Program-made: the position numbers and the translations under genes | Shown here: positions 49,666 to 58,761 of the stretch, piece after piece | Position numbering within the stretch: the first letter of the stretch is position 1 | Layout of the letters: every line of letters begins with the position of its first letter | Source: Bryobacter sp. | GTDB taxonomy: Bacteria; Acidobacteriota; Terriglobia; Bryobacterales; Bryobacteraceae | Assembly: GCA_022843625.1 (NCBI GenBank) | Contig: JALHNH010000020.1 | Span: 44,958 to 108,957, forward strand | Length of the DNA: 64,000 nucleotides | Reading direction: 5' to 3' | Notes under the pieces: model-generated | What the model saw: the letters and a program-made list of their open reading frames with translations, nothing else | Databases searched by the model: none | Told to the model about the DNA's origin: nothing

Positions 49666-52600
49666 ATGACGAGACGGCTAGTTTCTTTTTTCACTTTCGC
49701 GACACTCATGCTGGGGGCCGAGGGGCTTGACCCGAAGCTTTGGCAGGACTTGAAGTGGCGGATGATCGGCCCCTTCCGGGCAGGCCGCACGGTGGGGGCA
49801 GTGGGTGTGCCTGCGCAACCAAATACATTCTTCATTGGCGTCAATCACGGTGGGGTGTGGAAGACAACCGATGCAGGGCGGACGTGGAAGCCGATCTTCG
49901 ATCAGGCACCGACAGGGTCGGTAGGCGATATTGCGGTTTTTGAGAACGACCCGAATATCATCTATGTCGGCAGCGGAGAGGGCTTGCAGCGGCCGGATCT
50001 GAGCGTAGGGGACGGGATCTACAAGACCACCGATGGCGGCAAGACGTGGCGCAATATGGGCTTGCGCGATGCACAACAGATTGGCCGGGTGATCGTCGAT
50101 TACAAGGATCCGAAGCGTGTGTTTGTAGCGGCGATGGGGCATCCCTATGGGCCGAATGAAGAGCGCGGGATTTACCGGAGTCTGGATGGTGGCGAGACCT
50201 GGAAGCGTGTGCTTTATCTTGATGCCGATACGGGTGCGTCGCAGATCGAATTTGATTCGAAGGATCCGAACACACTCTATGCAGCCATGTGGGCTGGCAG
50301 ACAGGGGCCTTGGGAGAGCGGGGCGTGGCAGGGGCCCGGTAGCGGCTTGTTCAAGAGCACTGATGGTGGCGATAGCTGGAAGCCGCTCACCAAGGGGTTG
50401 CCTACCTTCGCGCAAGGGCTGGGGAGGATCGGGTTTGATGTCGCACCCCGACAGGCGAATGTGGTTTATGCCGTGGTGGACGCTAATCCGCAGTATGGCG
50501 GGATCTATCGAAGCGATGATGCCGGAGAGAGCTGGAAGCTGGTAAGCCGGGATGGCCGCACGTGGGGGCGAGGATCGGATTTCGCAGAGATTCGTGTGCA
50601 TCCGAAGGATCACGAGACGGTGTTTGTGGCCAACACAGCAAGTTATGTTTCTCGCGATGGGGGCAAGACGTTTACGGCCTTCAAAGGTGCGCCGGGCGGA
50701 GATGATTATCACCGGCTGTGGATCCACTGGGACAAGCCCGAGATCATGCTCTTTGCCACCGATCAGGGGGCCACAATTACGGTGAACGGCGGGGAAAGCT
50801 GGAGCAGCTGGTACAACCAGCCAACAGCGCAGTTCTATCACGTGACCACCGATAACCGCTTTCCCTATTGGGTGTATGGCGGGCAGCAGGAAAGCGGCAG
50901 CGCGGGCGTTGCGAGCCGCAGTGATTATGGGGCGATTACCTCGCGGGACTGGCAGACGGTGGGCATTGATGAGTACGGGTATGTCGCGGTGGACCCTTTG
51001 AATTCAGACATCCTCTACGGAGGCAAGATGAATCGCTTTGACCGTCGAACTGGGCAGGCGCAGAGCATTGCACCAGATGCGGTGCGCAGTGGTAAGTATC
51101 GCTTTCTGCGGACGGCACCGGCTGTGTTTTCGATGGTGGACAAGAAGACTTTGTTTTATGCGGGCAATGTTTTGTTCAAGACGCTCAATGGGGGCCAGAG
51201 CTGGCAGGTGATCAGCCCGGATTTGAGCCGTGAAAAGACCGAAGTGCCAGCAAGCATCGGGGTCTACCGGAATGCCGGGATGGAGAAGATGGCGCGACGT
51301 GGAGTGATCTACACGGTGGCTCCGTCGTTTCAGGATTTGCTGACAATTTGGGCCGGGACCGACGATGGCCTGATTCATGTGACCCGCGATGGAGGCAAGA
51401 GCTGGAAGAATGTGACGCCGCCCGAGTTGACCAGTTGGAGCAAGGTATCGCTAATAGAGGCTTCTCACTTTGACAATATGAGCGCGTATGCGGCGGTGAA
51501 CCGGTTTCGCCTGGACGACCTGAAGCCTCATATTTTCCGCACCCATGATGGGGGCAAGACCTGGAAGCGGATCGTGTCGGGGATCCCGGAGAACGAGGTT
51601 GTGAATGCAGTGCGGGAAGACCCAAAGCGCAAGGGCTTGCTTTACGCGGCGACCGAGCGGGCTGTGTATTTTTCCCTGGATGACGGCGAGCGCTGGGAGC
51701 CGCTGCGGATGAATATGCCGTCGACTTCGATTCGCGACATTGTGGTGCATGAGGATGATCTGGTGGTGGGCACGCACGGGCGGGGGTTTTGGATTCTGGA
51801 CAACGTGACGCCGCTGCGGCAGTTGTCCGCAAAGGCAGCGACCGGGACAACGCTTTTTGAGCCCGCTAGCACCTATCGATTGCGACGCAGCCTGAACAGT
51901 GACACGCCATTGCCGCCGGAGGAACCGATGGGGCAGAATCCGGCTGAGGGGGCGGCGATCGATTACAGCCTTGCCAGCGATGCGCAGGGGCCGGTAACAA
52001 TCGAGATTCTCGATTCACTGGGCAAGGTGGTGCGGAAGTATTCGAGCGAAGATGCGGCTGAAGTGGTTCGTGAGGATGCACTTCCCTACCCCAGCTATTG
52101 GTTTCGTCCCGCACGCAAAGTGGCGACTTCTGCGGGCATGCACCGCTGGATGTGGGATTTGCGGCATACGGCGCCGGAAGGATTCGCGAAGAGCTTTCCG
52201 ATCTCAGCGATTTACGGGGATACGCCGGCCGGGCCGCATGGGCCGCTGGCACTGCCCGGGATTTATCAGGTAAGGCTCACGGTGGATGGCAAGACGTTGA
52301 CGCAGAAGCTGACGTTGAAGATGGATCCGCGGGTGAAGACCTCGCAACTGGGGCTGAACAAGATGCATGCCCTGTCGATGGATTGCCTGGGCAGGATTGA
52401 GCAGATCCGGGAGACACAGCAGCGGATCCGGGATCTGCGGGTGAAGCTTGAAGAAGCGATCACCAAGGCCACTGGAGCTCAAGTGGATGGCTACCGGCAG
52501 CTGATTTTGCGAACCCGAAATTTGGAGGGAGCAGGGCGCGGAACCAAGACCTACGCAAGCCTCGCGTCGGAGTACCTGAGCTTGATGACCCAAGTGGATC

Positions 52601-52710
52601 AGGCCGATGCTATGCCGACGGCGCAGCAATTTGCGGGTCTGGTTGAGCTGGGGAAAACGCAGATCGACCTCGACGCCGCATGGGCCGATTTGCAAAAGAT
52701 CAAACCTTGA
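49666..52710 (+). CDS. VPS10/BNR-repeat (sortilin-type) propeller protein
   Basis: 1014 residues from the ATG at 49666; an in-frame TTG at 49648 lacks support. The signal peptide is LVSFFTFATLMLGAEG. About ten Asp-box/BNR repeats (STDGGDSWKPL, TRDGGKSWKNV, THDGGKTWKRI and others) make a ten-bladed sortilin-like propeller (about 40-690). After a linker the C-terminal 250 residues (GPVTIEILDSLGKVVRKY, MHRWMWDLRHTAPEG, GIYQVRLTVDGKTLTQKLTLKMDPR) form a beta-sandwich, and a helical tail ends it. This is a large secreted or periplasmic protein, annotated in Acidobacteria as 'glycosyl hydrolase' or VPS10, but no catalytic residues are visible. Confidence 0.85.
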   Translation: MTRRLVSFFTFATLMLGAEGLDPKLWQDLKWRMIGPFRAGRTVGAVGVPAQPNTFFIGVNHGGVWKTTDAGRTWKPIFDQAPTGSVGDIAVFENDPNIIYVGSGEGLQRPDLSVGDGIYKTTDGGKTWRNMGLRDAQQIGRVIVDYKDPKRVFVAAMGHPYGPNEERGIYRSLDGGETWKRVLYLDADTGASQIEFDSKDPNTLYAAMWAGRQGPWESGAWQGPGSGLFKSTDGGDSWKPLTKGLPTFAQGLGRIGFDVAPRQANVVYAVVDANPQYGGIYRSDDAGESWKLVSRDGRTWGRGSDFAEIRVHPKDHETVFVANTASYVSRDGGKTFTAFKGAPGGDDYHRLWIHWDKPEIMLFATDQGATITVNGGESWSSWYNQPTAQFYHVTTDNRFPYWVYGGQQESGSAGVASRSDYGAITSRDWQTVGIDEYGYVAVDPLNSDILYGGKMNRFDRRTGQAQSIAPDAVRSGKYRFLRTAPAVFSMVDKKTLFYAGNVLFKTLNGGQSWQVISPDLSREKTEVPASIGVYRNAGMEKMARRGVIYTVAPSFQDLLTIWAGTDDGLIHVTRDGGKSWKNVTPPELTSWSKVSLIEASHFDNMSAYAAVNRFRLDDLKPHIFRTHDGGKTWKRIVSGIPENEVVNAVREDPKRKGLLYAATERAVYFSLDDGERWEPLRMNMPSTSIRDIVVHEDDLVVGTHGRGFWILDNVTPLRQLSAKAATGTTLFEPASTYRLRRSLNSDTPLPPEEPMGQNPAEGAAIDYSLASDAQGPVTIEILDSLGKVVRKYSSEDAAEVVREDALPYPSYWFRPARKVATSAGMHRWMWDLRHTAPEGFAKSFPISAIYGDTPAGPHGPLALPGIYQVRLTVDGKTLTQKLTLKMDPRVKTSQLGLNKMHALSMDCLGRIEQIRETQQRIRDLRVKLEEAITKATGAQVDGYRQLILRTRNLEGAGRGTKTYASLASEYLSLMTQVDQADAMPTAQQFAGLVELGKTQIDLDAAWADLQKIKP

Positions 52711-53767
52711 GGAAGAGCTGTCTTTTGTACATCCAGTAGAGGAGCCACCATTCGAGGGCCAGGATCACCGGGCCTATGGCAAGTGTGGGGCCGAGGTGGA
52801 TCTGGATCGAATCGGCGATGGGCCGCTCAAGGACGTGCGCGATCCAATAGGCGGCCATCGAGTTCATGCCAATTACCAGTAGTGGGAAGGACCAGCGCGT
52901 CCAGCCACGGATCTCGAGAATGTAGCGAAAGCTGGCGAGGAAGGCAAAGCAGAGGCCGCCGCTGAAGAGGGTCCAGGCCGGGGTCCAGATGCGCTTGACG
53001 ATGGGGTTGATGCCGAGGAAGTGGATTGCCAGAGCTGCGGCGATGAGGGCGGCGGCGATTTCGTAATAGCGGCGTAGGGGAGTTTGCGCGCGCAAGAGCT
53101 GCCCGGCGATCAAGCCTAAAATCATCGTGCCCAGCGTCGGGATGAAGCTGAGTGTGCCGTAACCGCCGCGATTGGCAATGACGGGTGCTGCGCGTGGAAA
53201 GAGATTGAGGAACCAGGCGTCGAAGGCCACGCCGAGGTTGTTTTCTTTCCACCAATGTGCGGCGAAGGGTTGGCCTTCGAGCGGATAGAGCGCCCAGGCG
53301 GTGAAGTAGGCCACCAGGATGGCGGCAAAGATGAGCCATTGTGTGCGTGGCTTTGCTCGGCCGCAAAGGAAGAGGAGGGGATAGCCGAGACCGATCTGGG
53401 TGAGGGTGTCTTCAAAGGTGAAGTTGGTTTGTTTGGAATGCGTGGAGCGGAGGAAAATGCCCATCGCAATCAGGATGAAAGAGCGCCAGAGAGCATGGGT
53501 GAAGAGTTGCGAGAAGGCCGCCCCCTTGGCGAGGCGGCTGGCGAGGGAATAGGGGAGCGCGACGCCAACGAGGAACGAGAAGGAGGGCTGGATCATGTCG
53601 TGCAGGGAACAGCCTTCCCAGGGGACGTGGGATTGGTGGAAAGCAAAGAAATCGAGTATTGGATTGCCCGGGAATTGGCGGGCAAGGTTGGAGAGGCGCA
53701 GGACTTCGCCCATCATGAGCAACATGACGAAGCCGCGGTAAGCGTCGATAGATAAATTACGGGACAC
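52700..53767 (-). CDS. HGSNAT/DUF5009-like membrane acyltransferase
   Basis: 355 residues from a GTG at 53767. The frame is open to 53872 but that part overlaps the divergent gene. About ten transmembrane helices are present. The family start is RNLSIDAYRGFVMLLMMGE, then CSLHDMIQPSFSFLVGVALPYS and later IVKRIWTPAWTLFSGGL and VIGMNSMAAYWIA. This matches the bacterial relatives of human heparan-alpha-glucosaminide N-acetyltransferase, which move acetyl groups across a membrane. It could acetylate a periplasmic or extracellular sugar. Its 3' end overlaps the VPS10 gene by 11 bases, convergently. Confidence 0.85.
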   Translation of the reverse strand: MSRNLSIDAYRGFVMLLMMGEVLRLSNLARQFPGNPILDFFAFHQSHVPWEGCSLHDMIQPSFSFLVGVALPYSLASRLAKGAAFSQLFTHALWRSFILIAMGIFLRSTHSKQTNFTFEDTLTQIGLGYPLLFLCGRAKPRTQWLIFAAILVAYFTAWALYPLEGQPFAAHWWKENNLGVAFDAWFLNLFPRAAPVIANRGGYGTLSFIPTLGTMILGLIAGQLLRAQTPLRRYYEIAAALIAAALAIHFLGINPIVKRIWTPAWTLFSGGLCFAFLASFRYILEIRGWTRWSFPLLVIGMNSMAAYWIAHVLERPIADSIQIHLGPTLAIGPVILALEWWLLYWMYKRQLFLKV

Positions 53768-53776
53768 GCGAGAGTC

Positions 53777-53784
53777 AGTATATT
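53777..53784. promoter_or_regulatory. overlapping divergent -10-like elements
   Basis: TATACT on the minus strand (53782-53777) lies nine bases before the GTG at 53767. TATATT on the plus strand (53779-53784) lies eight bases before the ATG at 53793. The two hexamers overlap, so the two genes should compete for polymerase. Confidence 0.4.
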
Positions 53785-53792
53785 CGGTATTG

Positions 53793-54047
53793 ATGGATTG
53801 TCGTGTAGGGTGTGCCGCCTGTTGTATCGTTCCTTCGATTTCTACGCCGATTCCGGGGATGCCGGAGGGCAAGCCGGCTTATCAGCGTTGTGTGCAACTG
53901 GATGATGAGAATCGTTGCCAGCTCTTCGGGCTGCCAGAGCGACCCGCAGTGTGCGTGACTTATGCGGCTTCGGTTGAGATCTGCGGAGATACGAATGAAT
54001 ACGCCTTTGTGCAACTGGAAGCACTAGAGAAAGCGACCCGGCCGTAA
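53793..54047 (+). CDS. YkgJ-like cysteine-cluster protein
   Basis: 84 residues. The N-terminus MDCRVGCAACC and later cysteines (QRC, NRCQLFG, AVC, EICGD) form the Cys cluster of the YkgJ/UPF0153 family, thought to bind zinc or an Fe-S cluster. The function is unknown. The ATG at 53793 is preferred over the TTG three bases earlier. It is divergent from the acyltransferase gene across a 25-base gap and lies 46 bases upstream of the cytochrome c gene. Confidence 0.8.
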   Translation: MDCRVGCAACCIVPSISTPIPGMPEGKPAYQRCVQLDDENRCQLFGLPERPAVCVTYAASVEICGDTNEYAFVQLEALEKATRP

Positions 54048-54081
54048 GAATCTTTGATCTATTTTCAGTCCTGGATTCGCG

Positions 54082-54087
54082 TATTGT
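54082..54087 (+). promoter_or_regulatory. -10-like hexamer six bases before the cytochrome c ATG
   Basis: TATTGT ends six bases before the ATG at 54094. No clear -35 at the right spacing and no Shine-Dalgarno are seen. Confidence 0.3.
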
Positions 54088-54093
54088 ATTGCT

Positions 54094-55071
54094 ATGAAAC
54101 GAATGATTCTTTTGGGTGGCCTTGTTGCCGTCGTTGGATTCGCTACCTGGTTTGTGATGCGAGGGCCGAATATGGCACCGGCGTCTTCGATCCAGGTAGA
54201 CCGGAGTGAGGCCCGAGTGGCTCGGGGCAAATACATCTACGCCGAACTGGCGCACTGCGAGGGTTGTCATTCGGAGAGGGACTTCAAGAAGTTTGGCGGA
54301 CCTTTGGTCGCAGGCATGGATGGCTCGGGTATCGTTTTCCCGAAAGAACTGGGATTGCCTGGGAGGATTGCACCGCCGAATATCAGCCAGGATCCGGAAC
54401 TCGGACTGGGCCGATGGACGGATGGCGAGATCATTAGGGCGATTCGCGAAGGAGTGTCTCGCGACGGCAGGGCGCTGTTTCCCATGATGCCTTACCAAAA
54501 TTACGCAAACATGAGCGACGAGGACGTGGAGTCTCTAGTGGCCTATCTGCGGAGCATGCCTGCAGTGAAGCACGATGTGCCACCGACAAAAGTGGACTTT
54601 CCTGTGAACCTCTTTATGAAGAGCGCTCCTCGGCCCGTGGCGGGAAGGGTAAGTGCACCGGACCGGGCTGACCGCCTGGCCTATGGCAAGTATCTGGTGA
54701 GCATGGCAAGCTGCGAAAATTGCCACACGAAGAAGGAGCGCGGCGAACCCGTGGAGGGGATGAACTATGCAGGGGGAGAACCGTTTCGTATCCCCGGATT
54801 TGAGGCTTTCAGCGCGAACATCAGTCCCGACGTTGAAACAGGGATTGGAGGCTGGAGTGAAGAAAAATTTCTCGACAAGTTTCGAGGCTATCGGAATTTC
54901 ACTGATGAGAATCTTCCAGTAGCCGTGCAGGCGAACTTTACAGTTATGCCGTGGCTTGGACTTAGAAATCTGCCAGACGATGATTTGAAAGCAATCTTTG
55001 CTTACTTGAAGACAGTAAAGCCGGTGCGCAACAAAGTGGATGTTCATCCACCCGTTGTTTCGAAACTTTAG
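54094..55071 (+). CDS. membrane-anchored di-haem cytochrome c
   Basis: 325 residues. An N-terminal anchor (MILLGGLVAVVGFATWFVM) is followed by two class I-type cytochrome c domains. Haem sites are CEGCH (about 50-54) and CENCH (about 206-210). Methionine ligands are plausible in FPMMPY and FTVMPW. The ISQDPELGLGRWTDGEI and ISPDVETGIGGWSEEKF repeats show an internal duplication. Such proteins pass electrons between periplasmic dehydrogenases and an oxidase. It is convergent with the kinase gene, two bases apart. Nothing beside it indicates the specific donor. Confidence 0.9.
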   Translation: MKRMILLGGLVAVVGFATWFVMRGPNMAPASSIQVDRSEARVARGKYIYAELAHCEGCHSERDFKKFGGPLVAGMDGSGIVFPKELGLPGRIAPPNISQDPELGLGRWTDGEIIRAIREGVSRDGRALFPMMPYQNYANMSDEDVESLVAYLRSMPAVKHDVPPTKVDFPVNLFMKSAPRPVAGRVSAPDRADRLAYGKYLVSMASCENCHTKKERGEPVEGMNYAGGEPFRIPGFEAFSANISPDVETGIGGWSEEKFLDKFRGYRNFTDENLPVAVQANFTVMPWLGLRNLPDDDLKAIFAYLKTVKPVRNKVDVHPPVVSKL

Positions 55072-55073
55072 GC

Positions 55074-56624
55074 TTAGGGTTTTTCAGCGACAGCGGAGTC
55101 TTTGCGGATTGGATTCAAAGATCGAACCCCAGAGGCGAATCGGCGCAAAAGGCCGCGTCGCGGTGTGTTGTTGATCGGTTGTGGCGCAGTGGGTTCGATC
55201 AGGGCATGGGGTGCCGCCGAGGGGGCGACAGGTGGGGGTTCTTCAAACTTCTTGGCTACCGGAGGAGCAACAGTAGCGACAGGGACGGGACTGGGTGGAG
55301 GAGGCTGCGCAGGAGTAACGGCGGCCGATTTGGCATCGCCCCAAACCACAATTTTCGGAGGGGGGGCAACCGGTGACGGAGCAACAGGAATTTTTCTGGC
55401 GGCGGTGAAACGGCGCGGAGTCAGTCCGCCGTTACCTTTGGGTTCAGTAGGAATTTCTTTAGGGCCTGATGTGAGAACCGGAGCTTCGATGACAGCAGGA
55501 ATTTTTGAGCTGGTTTCAGACGCCCGAGCCGCTTCTGCCTTTGGCGCTGGGCTGAATCGAGGTCTCCCGGATTCGAAATCATAGTACATCACAGGCCCGA
55601 CTGCCGCGACCACAATACCGACGCCGAGAACAACAGCTACTGCTGGGGAAGTGAGCATCCGGCGCATGGCACTGGCTGGAACAGGAGTTTTAGCCTTGAT
55701 AGCAACTGGCGCGTCCTCATGTGGAATCGGAGCGGCAAAGGAATGCGAATGCTGCACCGGCGGAGGTGGCAGCGGAGTTTCGATCTGAGGTAAGGGTAAT
55801 GGCTTCTCGACTGGACCTTCAAGGGCAGCCAGGAAATCGGCTGTGGTCTGGAATCGCTCCAAGGGATTTTTGGCCATCGCATTCATGACGTCTTCACTGA
55901 TGACTTGCGGGATGGCGGCATTACGTTCGATCGGTGATGTCGCTTTCTGCTGAACGTGGGCCTGCATCAACATGAAAGTAGAGTCGGCATCAAAGGGCCG
56001 CGTTCCAGTGAGGAGTTCGTAAAGAACCACGCCGGTCGAATAGATGTCACTGCGTTGGTCTATGGCAGCAGTTCCGCGAACTTGCTCTGGAGAAATGTAG
56101 TAGGGCGAGCCAACCATGCCACCGGACTCGGTGATGTTCAGATCGGCGGCACCTTTGGCAAGGCCAAAATCGGTTAGCTTTACCCGGCCATCTTCGCAAA
56201 CGATTATATTTGCGGTGGATACATCGCGATGAATGACGCCGTTGGCATGAGCGTAAGTCAGCGCGTTCAGTATCTGGCGGATGAGATTGATCGATTGATC
56301 GATATTGAGACGGCGGCGATCGAGGATCTTCTGGAGGGTGACGCCGTCGATCAATTCCATGATCATCACAAGATCGTCTTCTAGCCAGAATGCGTTAAGG
56401 ACAGCGGCGATGTTCGGGTGATCGAGGCTGGCCTGGAGGCGAATTTCGCGCAAAACCCGGTGAGCGTATTCTTGTGAGGTAGGCCGGCCATTCGCGAGGA
56501 TTTTCATTGCCTCGCGGCGACGGGTGATCAGGTGTTGGACTTTAAGCACGCGGCCGTTACCGCCGGCACCGAGCTCTTCGACAATCTGATAGTGACCGAT
56601 AGATTCGCCGATTTGCAGTGCCAT
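55074..56624 (-). CDS. Ser/Thr protein kinase with transmembrane helix and Pro-rich tail
   Basis: 516 residues. The kinase domain (12-270) keeps GAGGNGRV, the ATP lysine in EAMKIL (Lys41), HRDVSTAN (Asp134, Asn139) and DFG (Asp152). The lysine of HRDxK is serine, a variation also seen in other active bacterial kinases (HRDVSP type). One transmembrane helix lies near 330-350 (VAVVLGVGIVVAAVG). The C-terminal 150 residues are Pro/Ala-rich and basic, likely outside the cytoplasm. It is the second gene of a leftward two-gene unit, starting two bases after the stop of the pseudokinase gene, which strongly suggests joint function. Confidence 0.9.
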   Translation of the reverse strand: MALQIGESIGHYQIVEELGAGGNGRVLKVQHLITRRREAMKILANGRPTSQEYAHRVLREIRLQASLDHPNIAAVLNAFWLEDDLVMIMELIDGVTLQKILDRRRLNIDQSINLIRQILNALTYAHANGVIHRDVSTANIIVCEDGRVKLTDFGLAKGAADLNITESGGMVGSPYYISPEQVRGTAAIDQRSDIYSTGVVLYELLTGTRPFDADSTFMLMQAHVQQKATSPIERNAAIPQVISEDVMNAMAKNPLERFQTTADFLAALEGPVEKPLPLPQIETPLPPPPVQHSHSFAAPIPHEDAPVAIKAKTPVPASAMRRMLTSPAVAVVLGVGIVVAAVGPVMYYDFESGRPRFSPAPKAEAARASETSSKIPAVIEAPVLTSGPKEIPTEPKGNGGLTPRRFTAARKIPVAPSPVAPPPKIVVWGDAKSAAVTPAQPPPPSPVPVATVAPPVAKKFEEPPPVAPSAAPHALIEPTAPQPINNTPRRGLLRRFASGVRSLNPIRKDSAVAEKP

Positions 56625-56626
56625 GC

Positions 56627-57703
56627 TTATTTAAATCCTGTCATGAGGAAAAAAATTCCGATCGCGACGAGGGCGACCAGGGCGTAGGCTAGTTCTTTGG
56701 GCAGGCCATAGTAGGCATCTGGAAGCGGCGTTGCACTTTGACCAGCGGCCACATTGGCAATGTCTGTCTGGTGGCCCAGAATTTCGTCGGCAAGCACCTG
56801 AGCCTGACGGTTGGATTCTTTACCTTTGCGCTTCATTGAAGCGAGAGCTTTTTCAATGTCTTCGGCAGGCTCTGGTGTTGCACCGAGCGAGATCGCCATC
56901 AAAGCTTCGCGGAATTCACGCGCCGACTGGAAACGCATGTCAGCCTTCTTGGCGAGAGCCTTGAGGATCAGTGCGTCCAGTTCTGTTGTGACCTGGGGAT
57001 TCCACTTGCTGGGGGGATCCGGCAGCGTTTCGACGTGAGCCAGCATGACATCAAACTGACTTTCAGCATCAAAGGGCTTGCGGCCCGCGAGAAGCTCGTA
57101 GAAGACAACGCCCAGAGAATATAGATCGGAGCGGGCATCGAGATCCGTGTTTGCCTGCACCTGTTCGGGGGACATGTAGTGGGCGGTGCCAATTGCGACA
57201 CCGGCTTGTGTCAGTCGAGGGTCTGCTGTGCTGCGAGCCAGCGAGAAACCGCTGAGTTTGAGCTCAGAATCAGAGGTCAAAAGGAGCTTGGCAGGAGAGA
57301 CATCGCGATGAACGACGCCTTCGGCATGAGCGGATTCGAGGGCCTCGAGAGCCTGCCAGATGTGCCGCACGGCATCGGGGAGCGAGATCGGACCAATTTC
57401 CAATCGTTCTGCGAGGGAAGTGCCTTCTACCAGTTCTGTAGCAAGCACAAAGCGACCATCGATTTGGGTCGAGGCGCAGTAGTTGACGATGTGAGGATGA
57501 TTGAGACGCGAGAGGATTTTGGCCTCGCGCTGAAAGCGTTCCACACGCAGACGGTCGCTCTGAGTCGCCTCAGAGAGCACCCGCAAAATCTCATAGCGCT
57601 GCTGAGGTACATTACGTACCTTATAGCTGGTGCCATCGCGGTTGCTGTCTACCACGTCAATAAACTGGTAGTCGCCGACTCTTGTTCCTAGTTCAAACGC
57701 CAT
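56627..57703 (-). CDS. tail-anchored pseudokinase of the PknB family
   Basis: 358 residues. The overall fold matches a PknB kinase: LLTSDSELKL, GTAHYMSPEQ, RSDLYSLGVVFYELLAGRKPFDA. Several catalytic residues have changed: the P-loop is degenerate (DSNRDGTSY), the beta3 lysine is Arg41, HRDxKxxN reads HRDVSPAK (Lys139 for Asn) and DFG reads GFS (Gly152 for Asp). Asp134 alone is retained. It should not phosphorylate substrates in the normal way. A hydrophobic helix ends the protein (ELAYALVALVAIGIFFLM, tail anchor). It is the first gene of a unit with the active kinase, so an allosteric regulator or scaffold is the likely role. Confidence 0.85.
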   Translation of the reverse strand: MAFELGTRVGDYQFIDVVDSNRDGTSYKVRNVPQQRYEILRVLSEATQSDRLRVERFQREAKILSRLNHPHIVNYCASTQIDGRFVLATELVEGTSLAERLEIGPISLPDAVRHIWQALEALESAHAEGVVHRDVSPAKLLLTSDSELKLSGFSLARSTADPRLTQAGVAIGTAHYMSPEQVQANTDLDARSDLYSLGVVFYELLAGRKPFDAESQFDVMLAHVETLPDPPSKWNPQVTTELDALILKALAKKADMRFQSAREFREALMAISLGATPEPAEDIEKALASMKRKGKESNRQAQVLADEILGHQTDIANVAAGQSATPLPDAYYGLPKELAYALVALVAIGIFFLMTGFK

Positions 57704-57726
57704 TTCGACCCGCCTTGCGAATCTGA

Positions 57727-57740
57727 ACCCAGTACTGGGT
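57727..57740. promoter_or_regulatory. 14-base palindrome in the pseudokinase/DUF4126 divergent gap
   Basis: ACCCAGTACTGGGT is a perfect palindrome 24 bases upstream of the pseudokinase ATG (minus strand). It may be an operator for one or both of the divergent genes. The 158-base gap has no other recognised feature. Confidence 0.4.
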
Positions 57741-57861
57741 ACGAAAGTAGTATCGGCGAGGGAACGAACCGAAACAATGAGGCGTACACCTTAGAGACAG
57801 GTCGGGAAACTATTTGTCCCCGGGTACTAGTTTCAAGAAATTGAATTGAGATAGTCTGTCG

Positions 57862-58761
57862 ATGGAGGTCGACTTCGAAATGGACTTTGCGCAAGGATTG
57901 TCGAGTTTATTAGGAATTGGAGTGGCTTCCGGCCTAAATGTGTATGCAGTGGTGCTAACAGTAGGCCTCGCGCAACGACTAGGCTGGCTACATGGATTAC
58001 CTGAGGGGTTATCCGTACTTGGAAACCCGATTGTTTTGTCTGTGGCGGCAGTTTTTTATCTGGCGGAGTTCGTGGCGGATAAGGTTCCGGGCTTTACCCC
58101 GATTTGGGACGGGGTTCATACCTTCATCCGTCCGGTAGGGGCAGCGCTGCTTGCGATGGGCGCAATGGGCGATCTGGACCCGGTGATGAAGACGGTGGCG
58201 ATGGTGGTGGCGGGGAGTTTGGCACTAGGTACACATGCGACGAAAATGGGGACGCGGCTGGCCGCGCATGCGGTGCCAGACCCGGTGACGCATTCGGCCA
58301 TAAGCATGGCAGAGGATGTGAGTGTGGTTGGTTTGATTCTGCTGGCTTACAACTACCCGATGATTGCGCTACCGGTGATGGGTGTGATCGTGGTCGGGAT
58401 AGGATTCATGCTGCCGTTTCTGTTTCGGGTCTTGGGTTTCTTGCTGCAGACGCTGCTGGGAAGAATTACCAGCTTCACCAAACCAGGACTGGCCAGCAAA
58501 GGGGGCTCGGTAGTGACTGGCTATGTGAGAAGCGGTAAGGGGCTGGGACGTTTAAAGAAGGGCTACCTGAAGATTGCACCTGGGACGGCGAGCCTGCGAG
58601 TTCGTGGTTGGTTTGGAGACAAGGAGGTGACTTTGCGCTCACCGGGGCGGCATGTCGAAGGCTTCTTTCTCGATTTCGTTGAACTTTCAACAACTGATGG
58701 TAAGTTAATCAGCCTTTATCTGACCAAGGACTGGGGCGGAGTCTACCGCGATGCCATATAG
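57862..58761 (+). CDS. DUF4126 membrane protein
   Basis: 299 residues; the ATG at 57880 is an alternative start. Four or five hydrophobic segments occupy residues 10-200 (LSSLLGIGVASGLNVYAVVLTVGLA, VLSVAAVFYLAEFVAD, GLILLAYNYPMIALPVMGVIVVGIGFML). Family motifs are GLNVYAVVLTVG, DKVPGFTPIWDGVHTFIRPVGAALL and THATKMGTRLAAH. The C-terminal 90 residues are soluble and may bind membranes or ligands. The function of DUF4126 is unknown. It converges on atzF, the ends overlapping by 19 bases. Confidence 0.82.
   Translation: MEVDFEMDFAQGLSSLLGIGVASGLNVYAVVLTVGLAQRLGWLHGLPEGLSVLGNPIVLSVAAVFYLAEFVADKVPGFTPIWDGVHTFIRPVGAALLAMGAMGDLDPVMKTVAMVVAGSLALGTHATKMGTRLAAHAVPDPVTHSAISMAEDVSVVGLILLAYNYPMIALPVMGVIVVGIGFMLPFLFRVLGFLLQTLLGRITSFTKPGLASKGGSVVTGYVRSGKGLGRLKKGYLKIAPGTASLRVRGWFGDKEVTLRSPGRHVEGFFLDFVELSTTDGKLISLYLTKDWGGVYRDAI

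Noticed and set aside
53768..53872. Upstream extension of the HGSNAT-like frame
   Set aside because: It overlaps the divergent YkgJ-like gene; family similarity begins at the RNLSIDAYRG segment next to the GTG at 53767.
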